Positions 26,213 through 35,694 of a DNA stretch of 64,000 nt are shown here, piece by piece. Each line of letters opens with the position of its first letter. Positions within the stretch are counted from its first letter, which is position 1. The stretch is taken from contig JBMHDL010000010.1 in the NCBI GenBank assembly GCA_049889415.1, positions 110,378-174,377 of the forward strand, written 5' to 3'. The translations under genes and the position numbers were made by a program. The notes under the pieces were generated by a model. That model saw nothing but the letters and a program-made list of their open reading frames with translations, searched no databases and was not told the origin of the DNA. This stretch comes from JAYQKL01 sp049889415 (GTDB taxonomy: Bacteria > Pseudomonadota > Alphaproteobacteria > RS24).

Positions 26213-27099
26213 TGCATCATATGAATGAGCAGGCCGCCCAGGCCGCGGCCCGTGTTGACAAGCTGCTCCACGACCTTCTCACAGTACCGGAGAGCGTGGA
26301 AGGCCGGGTCATTGAAGCCATGCGCTATTCCGTGCTCGGCGGCGGCAAGCGTTTCCGGGCCTTTTTATGCTGTGCAAGTGCCAATCTTTTTGATGTTGAC
26401 CCGACACATGCGGCCCGGGCTGCAGCAGCCATTGAATGTGTGCACAGCTATTCCTTAATTCATGATGACCTGCCCTGCATGGATGATGATGACATGCGGC
26501 GCGGCAAGCCGTCTTTGCACTGTGCCTATGATGAAGCGACCGCGGTTTTGGCCGGCGATGCCCTGTTGACATTGGCATTTGAAATTCTTGTTGATGAGCA
26601 GACCCATCCCCGCAAAGCCGTCCGGCTTGATTTGATCGCAGGGCTGACCAAAGCCGCAGGCGCACAGGGCATGGTCGGCGGGCAGGTATTTGACATGCTC
26701 AGTCCAGAACTGGAACTTGATGCCGGGGCGTTGACCCATCTTCAGCAGATGAAAACCGGTGCGTTAATCAGGTTTTCAGTTGATGCCGGTGCTGTTCTGG
26801 GTGGCGCCGGGGCCGAGCAACGCCAGGCCCTTATCTCCTATGCCAATGATATCGGCTTGGCTTTCCAGATTGCCGATGATCTGCTGGATGTGCGTCAAAC
26901 ATCTGAAGAACTGGGTAAAACAGCCGGAAAAGACGAAGCTTCAGGCAAGGTGACATTTGTGTCCCTTTTGGGAGAGGAACGCGCCAACGCCCAAGCTGAG
27001 GTTCTTGTTGAGCAGGCGGTTGCCCATCTGTCACCTTTTGGTGCGGTGGCGGAGCCTTTGCGGGAAGCCGCAAAATTTGTGATTCAGCGCAATAGCTGA
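26212..27099 (+). CDS. ispA: farnesyl diphosphate synthase (short-chain prenyltransferase)
   Basis: Condenses dimethylallyl and isopentenyl diphosphates to geranyl and farnesyl diphosphate. The 295 residues show the first Asp-rich motif DDLPCMDDDDMRRGKP, with the two-residue insertion typical of bacterial farnesyl synthases, and the second DDLLDV. GGGKRFR binds pyrophosphate. ATG 26212 overlaps the xseB stop; ATG 26221 is an alternative. The gene order xseB-ispA-dxs is conserved in many Proteobacteria. Confidence 0.96.
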   Translation: MHHMNEQAAQAAARVDKLLHDLLTVPESVEGRVIEAMRYSVLGGGKRFRAFLCCASANLFDVDPTHAARAAAAIECVHSYSLIHDDLPCMDDDDMRRGKPSLHCAYDEATAVLAGDALLTLAFEILVDEQTHPRKAVRLDLIAGLTKAAGAQGMVGGQVFDMLSPELELDAGALTHLQQMKTGALIRFSVDAGAVLGGAGAEQRQALISYANDIGLAFQIADDLLDVRQTSEELGKTAGKDEASGKVTFVSLLGEERANAQAEVLVEQAVAHLSPFGAVAEPLREAAKFVIQRNS

Positions 27100-27129
27100 T
27101 ACAAGAAACTGAATTTTTAGATTGGCAGT

Positions 27130-29064
27130 ATGATGAGCCTGAAACCAGACACCCCTTTGCTAGACCGGGTTGCAGTACCGGCTGATATCCGCGACTTCGG
27201 GTTGCCGGAATTGAAGCAACTGTCGGACGAGCTGCGCGCCGAGACCGTATCGGCCGTCTCTGAAACCGGCGGTCATTTGGGAGCCGGTCTGGGTGTGGTT
27301 GAGTTGACGGTGGCCTTGCACCATGTGTTCAGCACACCCGACGACAAGGTGATTTGGGATGTCGGCCATCAGGCCTATCCCCATAAAATCTTGACCGGAC
27401 GGCGCGACGAGATCCGGACTTTGCGGCAAGGCGGAGGCCTGTCGGGCTTCACCAAACGCTCGGAAAGTGCTTATGACCCGTTTGGGGCAGCGCATTCCTC
27501 AACGTCAATCTCAGCCGGCTTGGGCATGGCTGTCGGTCGTGACCTCAGCGGGGCGGACAATAATGTTGTCGCCGTAATCGGCGATGGCGCGATGAGCGCG
27601 GGTATGGCCTATGAGGCCATGAATAATGCCGGTGCCATGGATAGCCGTCTGATTGTAATTTTGAATGATAATGATATGTCCATCGCTCCACCTGTCGGGG
27701 CCATGAGCGCCTATTTTGCGCGTCTGCTATCCGGTGGAACCTATCGCAGCATCCGCAATGTGTTGAAGGTGTTATCCAAAAAATTACCCAAACAGCTGGC
27801 TGAAGCTAGCCGCAAAGTCGAAGAGTATGCCCGGGGTTTCGCCACCGGGGGCACTTTGTTTGAGGAAATGGGTTTTTATTATGTTGGCCCGATTGACGGC
27901 CATAATCTTGACCATCTGGTGCCGGTGCTGGAGAATGTCCGCGACAGCAAGGATGGCCCGATACTGGTTCATGTTGTGACTGAAAAAGGTCATGGGTATG
28001 CTCCGGCGGAGGCGTCGCCGGATAAATATCACGGTGTGGCACGTTTTAATGTCGTCACGGGGGAGCAGGATAAGCCGCAGGCCAATGCTCCGAGCTATAC
28101 ATCGGTTTTTGCCCAATCCCTGATCCGTGAGGCCGCGCGCGACGATAAAATAGTTGCCGTCACCGCAGCCATGCCGGACGGAACGGGGCTGGACAAATTT
28201 GCCGATGCTTATCCAGACAGAAGCTTTGATGTGGGGATTGCGGAACAGCATGCCGTCACCTTTGCCGCTGGACTTGCCTGTGAGGGCTATAAGCCGTTTG
28301 CGGCCATTTATTCCACATTTCTGCAACGGGCTTATGATCAGGTGGTGCATGATGTCGCCATCCAGAAATTGCCTGTGCGCTTCGCTATTGACCGTGCCGG
28401 GCTGGTTGGCGCGGACGGACCGACCCATGCCGGTTCCTTTGATCTGGCCTATCTGGGTGTGTTGCCGGATATGGTCATCATGGCGGCGGCGGACGAGGTG
28501 GAACTGGCTCGCATGGTGCATACCAGTGCGTTGATTGAGGACCGCCCTTCGGCCTTCCGTTATCCACGCGGCGAGGCGACCGGGCTGGAGATGCCGGCGC
28601 AGATTGACCCGCTGGATATCGGGCGTGGCCGGATTATGGCTGATGGCGGCAAGGTTGCGATCCTCAGCCTAGGAACCCGGCTGGAGCAAGCGCTTCTTGC
28701 CGCCGAAAAGCTTGAGGCCGAAGGTTTGCCGGCGACGGTTGCGGATGCCCGCTTCATGAAGCCGCTTGATACTGAGCTGATTGACCGTCTGATCGCACAT
28801 CATGAGGTTCTGATAACGGTCGAAGAGGGCAGCATGGGCGGCTTCGGTGCGCATATCCTTCATTATCTGGCGCAGGCCGGTCATCTAGATGCCGGCCTGA
28901 AAATCCGTACCCTGACCCTGCCTGACGCGTTCCTGGATCACGACAAGCCGTTCGCCATGTATGAAACGGCCCGATTGAACGCTGACAGCATTGTGGCGGC
29001 TGCGAAAAAAGCCATGAACAAAGACGCCCCTGACGTCGTTGACTTGAAGCCAAAATCCGCCTGA
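27130..29064 (+). CDS. dxs: 1-deoxy-D-xylulose-5-phosphate synthase
   Basis: Thiamine diphosphate enzyme catalysing the first step of the MEP pathway from pyruvate and glyceraldehyde-3-phosphate. At 644 residues it contains GGHLGAGLGVVELTVALHHV, the ThDP/Mg motif GDGAMSAGMAYEAMNNAG, EQHAVTFAAGLA, DRAGLVGADGPTHAGSFD and the C-terminal transketolase domain. Two adjacent ATGs (27130, 27133) can serve as start. With ispE at 4646-5494 and ispA upstream it supplies the isoprenoid pathway. Confidence 0.98.
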   Translation: MMSLKPDTPLLDRVAVPADIRDFGLPELKQLSDELRAETVSAVSETGGHLGAGLGVVELTVALHHVFSTPDDKVIWDVGHQAYPHKILTGRRDEIRTLRQGGGLSGFTKRSESAYDPFGAAHSSTSISAGLGMAVGRDLSGADNNVVAVIGDGAMSAGMAYEAMNNAGAMDSRLIVILNDNDMSIAPPVGAMSAYFARLLSGGTYRSIRNVLKVLSKKLPKQLAEASRKVEEYARGFATGGTLFEEMGFYYVGPIDGHNLDHLVPVLENVRDSKDGPILVHVVTEKGHGYAPAEASPDKYHGVARFNVVTGEQDKPQANAPSYTSVFAQSLIREAARDDKIVAVTAAMPDGTGLDKFADAYPDRSFDVGIAEQHAVTFAAGLACEGYKPFAAIYSTFLQRAYDQVVHDVAIQKLPVRFAIDRAGLVGADGPTHAGSFDLAYLGVLPDMVIMAAADEVELARMVHTSALIEDRPSAFRYPRGEATGLEMPAQIDPLDIGRGRIMADGGKVAILSLGTRLEQALLAAEKLEAEGLPATVADARFMKPLDTELIDRLIAHHEVLITVEEGSMGGFGAHILHYLAQAGHLDAGLKIRTLTLPDAFLDHDKPFAMYETARLNADSIVAAAKKAMNKDAPDVVDLKPKSA

Positions 29065-29072
29065 CAGGACTG

Positions 29073-29816
29073 ATGTCTAAATTGCGCCTTGATCATTTTC
29101 TGGTTGAGAAGGGATATTGCCGGTCGCGGGCGCAGGCGCAGAAACTCATCCTTGAAGGTCATGTCCGCGTAAACGGCGAAATTGCCCGGAAACCCGCATT
29201 GCGCTGCCCGCCGGATACAATTCTGGAGTTGTCATCGCCTAACGCCTCTTATGTATCGCGTGGGGGAGAAAAACTCGCTCATGGACTGGCTTTTTCCGGA
29301 TTTTCAGCCACTGGTGCAACGGCCCTCGATTTGGGCGCGTCCACGGGCGGGTTTACAGATGTGCTGCTCCGCAACGGCGCACATCATGTGGTTGCGATTG
29401 ATGTCGGGCATGGGCAGCTGTCACCGGTTTTAACGTCAGATGCACGCGTCACCAATTTGGAAAAATGCAATGCCCGTCATTTGCGGCAGGCGGATTTGCC
29501 ACCCGGATGTCGACCCGATGCGCTTGTTTGTGATGTCAGTTTTATTTCCCTGACGCTGGCGTTGCCCCCGGCCATGTCATTGCTGCAAAAAGGGGCATGG
29601 ATGATTGCCCTAATCAAGCCGCAATTTGAGGTCGGCAAAAAAGCTCTGGGCAAATCCGGTGTCGTTAAGGACCCGGATTTGCATGACATGGTCTGCAGGA
29701 AAATGACTGAATTTGTCGATTCCCGAGCGGATTGGTGCGTCACCGGCCTAACCGCCAGCCCGATTTTGGGTCCCAAGGGCAATCAGGAATTTCTGCTGGC
29801 GGCGCGCAAAGGCTGA
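29073..29816 (+). CDS. tlyA: TlyA family rRNA 2'-O-methyltransferase
   Basis: Protein of 247 residues with an N-terminal S4 RNA-binding domain (LRLDHFLVEKGYCRSRAQAQ, ILEGHVRVNG) and an FtsJ-like methyltransferase domain (ALDLGASTGGFTDVLL, IDVGHGQL, DVSFISL, ALIKPQFEVGKK). Family members methylate ribose 2'-OH of rRNA cytidines; the hemolysin name is historical. It starts 8 bases after dxs and ends exactly adjacent to the fba stop on the other strand. Confidence 0.95.
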   Translation: MSKLRLDHFLVEKGYCRSRAQAQKLILEGHVRVNGEIARKPALRCPPDTILELSSPNASYVSRGGEKLAHGLAFSGFSATGATALDLGASTGGFTDVLLRNGAHHVVAIDVGHGQLSPVLTSDARVTNLEKCNARHLRQADLPPGCRPDALVCDVSFISLTLALPPAMSLLQKGAWMIALIKPQFEVGKKALGKSGVVKDPDLHDMVCRKMTEFVDSRADWCVTGLTASPILGPKGNQEFLLAARKG

Positions 29817-30836
29817 TCAGGCATTTTCCAAAGAGGCGTCCCAATTGCCAAGTGCCGCCAAGCCGTTCATTTTGGCGCGGTGAGCGAAGGCAGATTGTGC
29901 AGAGGCAACATTTTCGGCCTTGCCGCCCCATGTTTTCAAGGGAGCCGCTTGCAGGGCACGGCCATAGGAAAAACTGATTTTCCAGTCAAACCCGCCGATT
30001 TTGTTGATGGCGTCAAGATGGGCGGTTGCGTCCTCATCGCTTTGTCCTCCGGAGAGGAAGACGATGCCGGGTACGGCCTGCGGTACGGTTTGCTTGAAGC
30101 AGGCAAGGGTTGCTTCCGCCACTTGCGCGACATCGGCCTGTTCCGGATGCTCGGTTCCAGAGACAATCATATTGGGCTTGAGAATGGTGCCCTCCAGATA
30201 TACGCCTTGATCAAGCAACTGCTCATACAACAATTTCAGCGTCTGGGTGGTTACCTCAAGGCAGGTCTGCTGGCTGTGACCGCCATCCATGATGACTTCC
30301 GGTTCGACAATCGGAACAATGCCGTTTTCCTGGCACAGCGCAGCATAACGGGCCAAAGCATGGGTGTTAGCGTTCAGACAGCCTCGGCTCGGCATGCCAG
30401 CGCCGATATTGATGACGGCACGCCATTTGGCGAAGCGCGCCCCCAGACCGTGATATTCCTGCAGCCGGTCCCGCAGGCCATCCAGACCTTCGGTGACTTT
30501 TTCACCGGGGTGACCAGCCATATCCTTGGCACCGGTATCGACCTTGATTCCGGGTATCGATTCTGCGGCTTCTATGATCTGGGTCAGGGGGGTGCCGTCC
30601 GCGGCCTGCTGACGGATGGTTTCATCATATAAAATCACCCCTGAAATATGGTTCTGCATGGCCTCTTCGGTGCGAAACAGCATTTCTCGGTAATCCCGGC
30701 GGCTCTCAAATGTTGACTGAACATTTATGCTGTCGAGCCTCTTCTTGATGGTACCGGTGCTCTCATCCGCCGCCAACAGACCTTTTCCGTCCGCGACCAT
30801 TGCGTTGGCAATATTCTCAAGCTCTTGTTTGTTCAT
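29817..30836 (-). CDS. fba: class I fructose-bisphosphate aldolase
   Basis: Cleaves fructose-1,6-bisphosphate to glyceraldehyde-3-phosphate and dihydroxyacetone phosphate through a Lys Schiff base. Family features are DGKGLLAADESTGTIKKRL near the N-terminus, GVILYDETIRQ, VEPEVIMDGGHS and EGTILKPNMIVSG, where Lys220 (numbered from ATG 30836) is the Schiff-base residue. This is the eukaryote-like metal-independent class. ATG 30836 has AGGA at a suitable distance; ATG 30845 is an alternative. Last gene of tkt-gap-pgk-fba. Confidence 0.95.
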   Translation of the reverse strand: MNKQELENIANAMVADGKGLLAADESTGTIKKRLDSINVQSTFESRRDYREMLFRTEEAMQNHISGVILYDETIRQQAADGTPLTQIIEAAESIPGIKVDTGAKDMAGHPGEKVTEGLDGLRDRLQEYHGLGARFAKWRAVINIGAGMPSRGCLNANTHALARYAALCQENGIVPIVEPEVIMDGGHSQQTCLEVTTQTLKLLYEQLLDQGVYLEGTILKPNMIVSGTEHPEQADVAQVAEATLACFKQTVPQAVPGIVFLSGGQSDEDATAHLDAINKIGGFDWKISFSYGRALQAAPLKTWGGKAENVASAQSAFAHRAKMNGLAALGNWDASLENA

Positions 30837-30858
30837 GGGGGTCATCCTATTCCATTAT

Positions 30859-32088
30859 CTATAAGTTAACCGCTTTAGCCGAATTTTCCAACGCCTTGAC
30901 ACCGGGAAGGGTTTTGCCCTCCAGCCATTCCAAAAATGCGCCGCCGGCTGTGGAGACATATGTGAACCCGTCTGACGCGCCTGCATGTTTAAGAGCGGCA
31001 ACAGTATCTCCGCCGCCGGCCACACTGGTCAGCTTTCCTGAGCGGGTCAGTGCGGCGGCATGGCGTGCGGCATCATTCGTTCCGGCATCGAATGGGGTCA
31101 GCTCAAATGCACCTAAAGGGCCATTCCAGACAAGGGTTTTGCAGTCACTCATGTGATTTTTGATACTTGCCACAGCCTCCGGGCCGGCATCCAAAATCAT
31201 CATGTCATCCGGCACATTATCCGCCATGGCATATGCGGGCGTGTCACAAGACCCAAAATCCGGCGCCATGACGACATCTGCCGGAAGAATGATATCACAG
31301 GACCCGTTGGCCGCCTTGGCGAGAATGTCCCGGGCGGTTTCCAGCATCGTGTCCTCGCACAGCGACCGGCCAATGGTCTCTCCTCTGGCGGCCAGAAACG
31401 TGTTCGCCATACCGCCGCCGATAACGAGCTTGTCGACTTTGTCGACCAGATTCGAGAGTAAGGCCAGCTTGGTTGACACTTTGGCGCCGCCGACCACGGC
31501 CATTAAAGGGCGCTCGGGTTGTTCAAGTGCATTGTTGATTGCGTCCAGTTCAGCCTGCATGGCCAATCCCGCATAGGCGGGCAACAGCCCGGCCAGGGCC
31601 TCGGTTGAAGCGTGAGCGCGATGCGCTGCAGAAAAGGCGTCATTGACAAAAGCATCGCCATTGGTGGCCAATGCGGCTGCAAACCCGGCCTCATTGGTTT
31701 CCTCCCCGGGATGAAACCGTGTGTTTTCCATCACCAAAAGGTTGCCGGGCGACAGGGCATCCATCGCGGCGGCCGCCGTCGGGCCAATACAGTCGGCGGA
31801 AAAGCCGACAGGCTGGTCCAGCAGACCGGCGAGGGCATTGGAAATCGGACCCAGGCTCATGGCTTCATTGTGCACACCCTTCGGGCGCCCGAAGTGAGAC
31901 AGCACGGCGACTTTGGCGCCGGCTTTGCAGAGTTTTTGAAAGGTCGGCAGCAGGCGCTCTATGCGTGTTGCATCCCGAATGATGCCATCCGCCGTCAACG
32001 GAACATTCAAATCAGCCCTTACCAAAACACGAAGCCCCTGAATATCCGGTCGAGATATCAGCGCGTCAAGTGTTCGGATGGATGTCAT
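30859..32088 (-). CDS. pgk: phosphoglycerate kinase
   Basis: Transfers phosphate between 1,3-bisphosphoglycerate and ADP. The 409 residues include VLVRADLNVPL at the N-terminus, VLSHFGRPKG, MENTRFHPGEE, FVNDAFSAAHRAHAS, GGAKVSTKL and the C-terminal nucleotide site VWNGPLGAFE...SVAGGGDTVAAL. The open frame to 32166 overlaps gap in sense and is not used; ATG 32088 lies 10 bases after the gap stop. Confidence 0.97.
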   Translation of the reverse strand: MTSIRTLDALISRPDIQGLRVLVRADLNVPLTADGIIRDATRIERLLPTFQKLCKAGAKVAVLSHFGRPKGVHNEAMSLGPISNALAGLLDQPVGFSADCIGPTAAAAMDALSPGNLLVMENTRFHPGEETNEAGFAAALATNGDAFVNDAFSAAHRAHASTEALAGLLPAYAGLAMQAELDAINNALEQPERPLMAVVGGAKVSTKLALLSNLVDKVDKLVIGGGMANTFLAARGETIGRSLCEDTMLETARDILAKAANGSCDIILPADVVMAPDFGSCDTPAYAMADNVPDDMMILDAGPEAVASIKNHMSDCKTLVWNGPLGAFELTPFDAGTNDAARHAAALTRSGKLTSVAGGGDTVAALKHAGASDGFTYVSTAGGAFLEWLEGKTLPGVKALENSAKAVNL

Positions 32089-32098
32089 ATGGACTGCC

Positions 32099-33106
32099 TC
32101 AGCCGAGTTTACCCATGGCTGCTGCCGTGTCTGCCATGCGGAGCGAAAAGCCCCATTCATTGTCATACCAGGCCGCGACCCGTATCAGCGCATTACCGAC
32201 CATTTGCGTCGCCGTGGCGTCATAAATGGAGGAGCAGGGGTGGTGGTTGAAATCTGATGAAACCAGAGGCACTTCTTCACAACCCAGAACACCTTTGAGT
32301 TTTCCCTTGCTGGCTTTCTTCATTGCCGCATGTATGGCGTCAATACTGGTTTTGCTTTTGGGGGTGAAAACCAAATCAACAAGGGACACATTCGGCGTCG
32401 GCACCCTGATGGCTGTGCCGTCCAGCTTGCCGGCCAGTTGCGGCAAAACCAGACCGAGTGCTTTGGCAGCGCCGGTGGAGGTCGGAATCATGGATTGGGC
32501 GGCCCCCCTGGCGCGGCGCAAGTCAGAATGTTTGCTGTCAACCAGTCTTTGGTCGCCAGTGTAAGCATGGATAGTGGTCATATAGCCGCTTTTGATGCCG
32601 CAAAGCTCATCCAGAACCATCGCCAAAGGTGCCAGAGCATTGGTTGTGCAGGAGGCGTTGGAGACGATTTTATGGCTTTTGCGCAAAGACTTGTGGTTGA
32701 CGCCGTAAACGACCGTATGGTCGACATTTTTGGCCGGGGCGGAAATCAAAACCCGCTTTGCGCCTGACTGCAGATGCACGGCGCTGGCTTCTTTTGAGTT
32801 GAATGCACCGGTGCATTCAAGCACGACATCAATCCCAAGATCCGCCCATGGCAGTTTTGACGGGTCGCGCTCGGAAAACACTTTGAACGGTCCTGAGCCG
32901 ACATTCATAGTTGATTTGGTATGTTTTACCTTGCCGTTAAACCGACCATGTACGGTGTCGTGTTGCAACAGAAAAGCCGAATTCTCAACCCCTGCAGTTG
33001 AATTCAGGGCGACAATCTCAACGTCTTTTCGTTTTGACTCAATAATGCCTCGTAATGTCATACGCCCAATGCGGCCGAAGCCGTTGATTGCAACGCGTGT
33101 CGTCAT
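32099..33106 (-). CDS. gap: glyceraldehyde-3-phosphate dehydrogenase
   Basis: NAD(P)-dependent oxidative phosphorylation of glyceraldehyde-3-phosphate. The 335 residues contain the NAD fold INGFGRIGRMTLRG, the catalytic Cys153 in SNASCTTNALAP and His178 in TTIHAYTGDQ. The C-terminal WYDNEWGFSLRM is standard. Between tkt (25-base gap) and pgk (10-base gap). Coenzyme preference is not decided here. Confidence 0.97.
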   Translation of the reverse strand: MTTRVAINGFGRIGRMTLRGIIESKRKDVEIVALNSTAGVENSAFLLQHDTVHGRFNGKVKHTKSTMNVGSGPFKVFSERDPSKLPWADLGIDVVLECTGAFNSKEASAVHLQSGAKRVLISAPAKNVDHTVVYGVNHKSLRKSHKIVSNASCTTNALAPLAMVLDELCGIKSGYMTTIHAYTGDQRLVDSKHSDLRRARGAAQSMIPTSTGAAKALGLVLPQLAGKLDGTAIRVPTPNVSLVDLVFTPKSKTSIDAIHAAMKKASKGKLKGVLGCEEVPLVSSDFNHHPCSSIYDATATQMVGNALIRVAAWYDNEWGFSLRMADTAAAMGKLG

Positions 33107-33131
33107 GATTACCCTCTTATTCTAAAGCTGC

Positions 33132-35153
33132 CTATGCCTCTTTTTTCACATTCTCCAAGGCTGCTTTGACAATAGCCGCTTTGGTGATGCCGAAATGTTC
33201 AAACAACTGATTAGCCGGTGCACTGGCCCCAAAACTGTCCATGCCGATGAATATGTCGCCGTCCCGCAGGTAGCTGTCCCAGCCGAGCCTGACAGCGGCT
33301 TCAACCGCTATGCGCAAAGGGCTGTCGCCGAGAATGTCGGATTTGTAACTGTCGTCCTGACGGTCAAACAATTCAAAACAGGGCATGGAAACCACTCTGG
33401 TCGTGATGCCCTGTTCCTCAAGTTCCTGACGTGCTTCAATGGCGATGTGAACTTCCGAGCCAGTTGCCAGCACTGTCACATCCGCCTTGCCCCCCTTACC
33501 GGAGCTTGAGGCGATTTCATAAGCGCCCCGGGCTGACAAATTCTTTTCGGTATAGCTTTCGCGTATTGTTGGCAGGCCTTGGCGTGTCAGGGCCAGAGCA
33601 CTTGGTGTCGCCTTCTGTTCCAGAGCAATTTGCCAACATTCGAGTGTTTCTGTGGCATCAGCAGGACGCAGGGTCAGAACATTCGGCATGGCCCGCAAGG
33701 AAGCCAGATGCTCTACTGGCTGGTGGGTCGGACCATCTTCTCCAAGGCCGATGGAGTCGTGTGTCAGCACATGAATGACACGCTTGCCCATAAGTGCGGC
33801 CAGTCGCAGTGCCGGTCGCAGGTAATCGGCAAACACCAGAAATGTTCCGGAATAAGGGATGAACCCGCCATGCAAAGCCATGCCGTTCATGGCGGCAGCC
33901 ATACCGTGTTCGCGGATACCCCAATGAATGAAGCTGCCACCATAATTGTCGGCACTGACGGCCTTCTGTTCAGGCGTGCGGGTGTTGTTGGAGCCGGTCA
34001 GGTCAGCCGAACCGCCAATCATTTCCGGAATCGCCGGGACCAGTACCTTCAACGCCTCCTCGGAGGATTTGCGGGTCGCCCATCCGGGTTTTTCCTCAGC
34101 AAGTGTCTTTTTATAGGCCTGCGCGGCGGACTCATAAGCCTTCGGCAGATCTTGGCATTCAATGCGGTTGAGGCGGTTCCTGATTGATGTGTCCTGACTT
34201 TCAAGTCTTTCCTGCCAGGCTTTTCGCTCGGAGGTGTTCTGCAGACCGGCCATACGCCAGGCATCCAGGATATCAGACGGAATCTCAAAAGGGCCGGAGT
34301 CCCAACCGAGGGCTTCGCGGGTCAGGCTAATTTCCTCCTCGCCGAGCGGTGCCCCGTGTGAACTGGATTGTCCCTGTTTGTTGGGTGAGCCGTAACCGAT
34401 TACGGTTTTACAGGCGATGAGACTTGGTTTGTCAGAGCTTTTTGCGTTTTCAATGGCGGCGTCAATTGCGCCATGGTCATGCCCGTCTATGCGCACCGCA
34501 TCCCAGCCTGCTGCCTCAAAGCGTCTGAGGGCATCACCGCTTTCGGCGAGATCCAGCGGTCCGTCAATGGAGATGTCGTTGTCATCATATAAAACAATCA
34601 AGCGGGACAGTTTCAGGTGACCGGCAATGCTGATCGCCTCATGGCTGATACCCTCCATCAAGTCGCCGTCAGAGGCCAGAACATAGGTGTAGTGGTCAAC
34701 CAGTTCCTCACCATAACGGGCATTGAGCATCCGTTCCGCCAGAGCCATACCAACGGCGGTGGAAATACCCTGTCCGAGGGGGCCGGTCGTTGTTTCAATG
34801 CCGGATGCATGTCCATATTCGGGATGGCCGGCCGTGCGGGCGCCCATTTGCCTGAAGTTTTTGATCTCCTCCAGGGTCATGTCCTCAAACCCCATCAGAT
34901 AATGCAGGGCATAAAGCAGCATTGAGCCGTGTCCGGCGGACAGGACAAATCTGTCCCGGTCGGCCCAATTCGGGCACCGCGGATCAATTTTAAGGTGGTT
35001 AGTGAAAAGGACGGTCGCGATATCGGCCGCACCAAGGGGCAGTCCCGGGTGACCAGAATTGGCTGCCTGCACTGCGTCCATTGAGAGGGCTCTGATGGCA
35101 TTGGCCATCTGGTTCAGACGCTTGCTGTCGGTCAGCTTGTCAAATGATGACAT
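33132..35153 (-). CDS. tkt: transketolase
   Basis: ThDP enzyme moving two-carbon ketol units in the pentose phosphate pathway. The 673 residues show SGHPGLPLGAADIATVLF, GPLGQGISTAVGMALAE, the ThDP motif SDGDLMEGISHEA...DDNDISIDG, GIREHGMAAAMNGMALHGG and the C-terminal FGASAPANQLFEHFGI. ATG 35153 is the start; the frame is open to 35276 through the promoter region. First gene of the minus-strand operon with gap, pgk and fba. Confidence 0.97.
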   Translation of the reverse strand: MSSFDKLTDSKRLNQMANAIRALSMDAVQAANSGHPGLPLGAADIATVLFTNHLKIDPRCPNWADRDRFVLSAGHGSMLLYALHYLMGFEDMTLEEIKNFRQMGARTAGHPEYGHASGIETTTGPLGQGISTAVGMALAERMLNARYGEELVDHYTYVLASDGDLMEGISHEAISIAGHLKLSRLIVLYDDNDISIDGPLDLAESGDALRRFEAAGWDAVRIDGHDHGAIDAAIENAKSSDKPSLIACKTVIGYGSPNKQGQSSSHGAPLGEEEISLTREALGWDSGPFEIPSDILDAWRMAGLQNTSERKAWQERLESQDTSIRNRLNRIECQDLPKAYESAAQAYKKTLAEEKPGWATRKSSEEALKVLVPAIPEMIGGSADLTGSNNTRTPEQKAVSADNYGGSFIHWGIREHGMAAAMNGMALHGGFIPYSGTFLVFADYLRPALRLAALMGKRVIHVLTHDSIGLGEDGPTHQPVEHLASLRAMPNVLTLRPADATETLECWQIALEQKATPSALALTRQGLPTIRESYTEKNLSARGAYEIASSSGKGGKADVTVLATGSEVHIAIEARQELEEQGITTRVVSMPCFELFDRQDDSYKSDILGDSPLRIAVEAAVRLGWDSYLRDGDIFIGMDSFGASAPANQLFEHFGITKAAIVKAALENVKKEA

Positions 35154-35220
35154 AATTAAATTCCCTGCCGTTAACGGCGATACAGTGGGGTTTACATACC
35201 AGAGGTTTCTTGTGAGTGCC

Positions 35221-35249
35221 AGAATGAATTTGCGGTTATGCAGAGTCAA
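35221..35249 (-). promoter_or_regulatory. candidate promoter of the tkt-gap-pgk-fba operon
   Basis: On the minus strand TTGACT (35249-35244) is followed after 17 bases by CATTCT (35226-35221). This would give a leader of roughly 60 bases before the tkt ATG. The -35 box is strong, the -10 box weak. Confidence 0.4.
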
Positions 35250-35345
35250 TGTGGTTTCTTGATTGACACCTCCCATTAGGGTGCTTCAGGCTGATTCAGC
35301 CGTTGATTTTATTGGTAATATTTTCCTGACAGAGACGTTTAATTA

Positions 35346-35408
35346 TTAACAGTTAATTTCATAACTGTGCCTATTCAGTTGACGAAATTAAAAATGGGCT
35401 TCTATTCT
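35346..35408 (+). promoter_or_regulatory. promoter of the zapA unit with upstream palindrome
   Basis: TTGACG (35379-35384) and TATTCT (35403-35408) are 18 bases apart, a good sigma-70 promoter ending 22 bases before the ATG at 35431. Upstream, TTAAC-A-GTTAA (35346-35356) is a perfect palindrome in an AT-rich stretch with TTAA repeated every 7 bases. It lies between the divergent tkt and zapA units and could be a shared operator. Confidence 0.45.
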
Positions 35409-35430
35409 TGATATGAGGAGAATCACTGAC

Positions 35431-35694
35431 ATGTCGCAGATTAATGGCGCCCTGGAGGCATTTACGCAGGTTTTGGCGGATTTAGAGAAAAAAATGACGC
35501 AGGCGGCCCGTCTTCATGCTGATCGCCGTATCGAACTGGACCGTGTCAATGAGGTGTGTGCCCATCTCAGGGCTGAGATATCCGTCCTCAAAAAAGACCT
35601 GAAGCGTCAACTGGCCGCCAATGAGAAAGCCGGCAGGGAGATTGATACATTGATAGCCGATATTGATGACGCGCTGGAGCAGGCTGATGGGTGA
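35431..35694 (+). CDS. small coiled-coil protein (DUF4164-like) upstream of zapA
   Basis: An 87-residue, highly charged, almost wholly helical protein, with heptad-like patterning through LEKKMTQAARLHADRRIEL and LRAEISVLKKDLKRQLAANE. Proteins of this type precede zapA in many alphaproteobacteria and are assigned to DUF4164; some behave like ZapB-type division accessory proteins, which is inference here. ATG 35431 has GAGGAG upstream (35414-35419); an earlier in-frame ATG lies inside that site. Its end overlaps zapA by 8 bases. Confidence 0.85.
   Translation: MSQINGALEAFTQVLADLEKKMTQAARLHADRRIELDRVNEVCAHLRAEISVLKKDLKRQLAANEKAGREIDTLIADIDDALEQADG

Noticed and set aside
35340..35357. CtrA box (TTAA-N7-TTAAC)
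   Set aside because: The TTAA units are spaced by 3 or 10 bases, not 7, so the consensus is not met.
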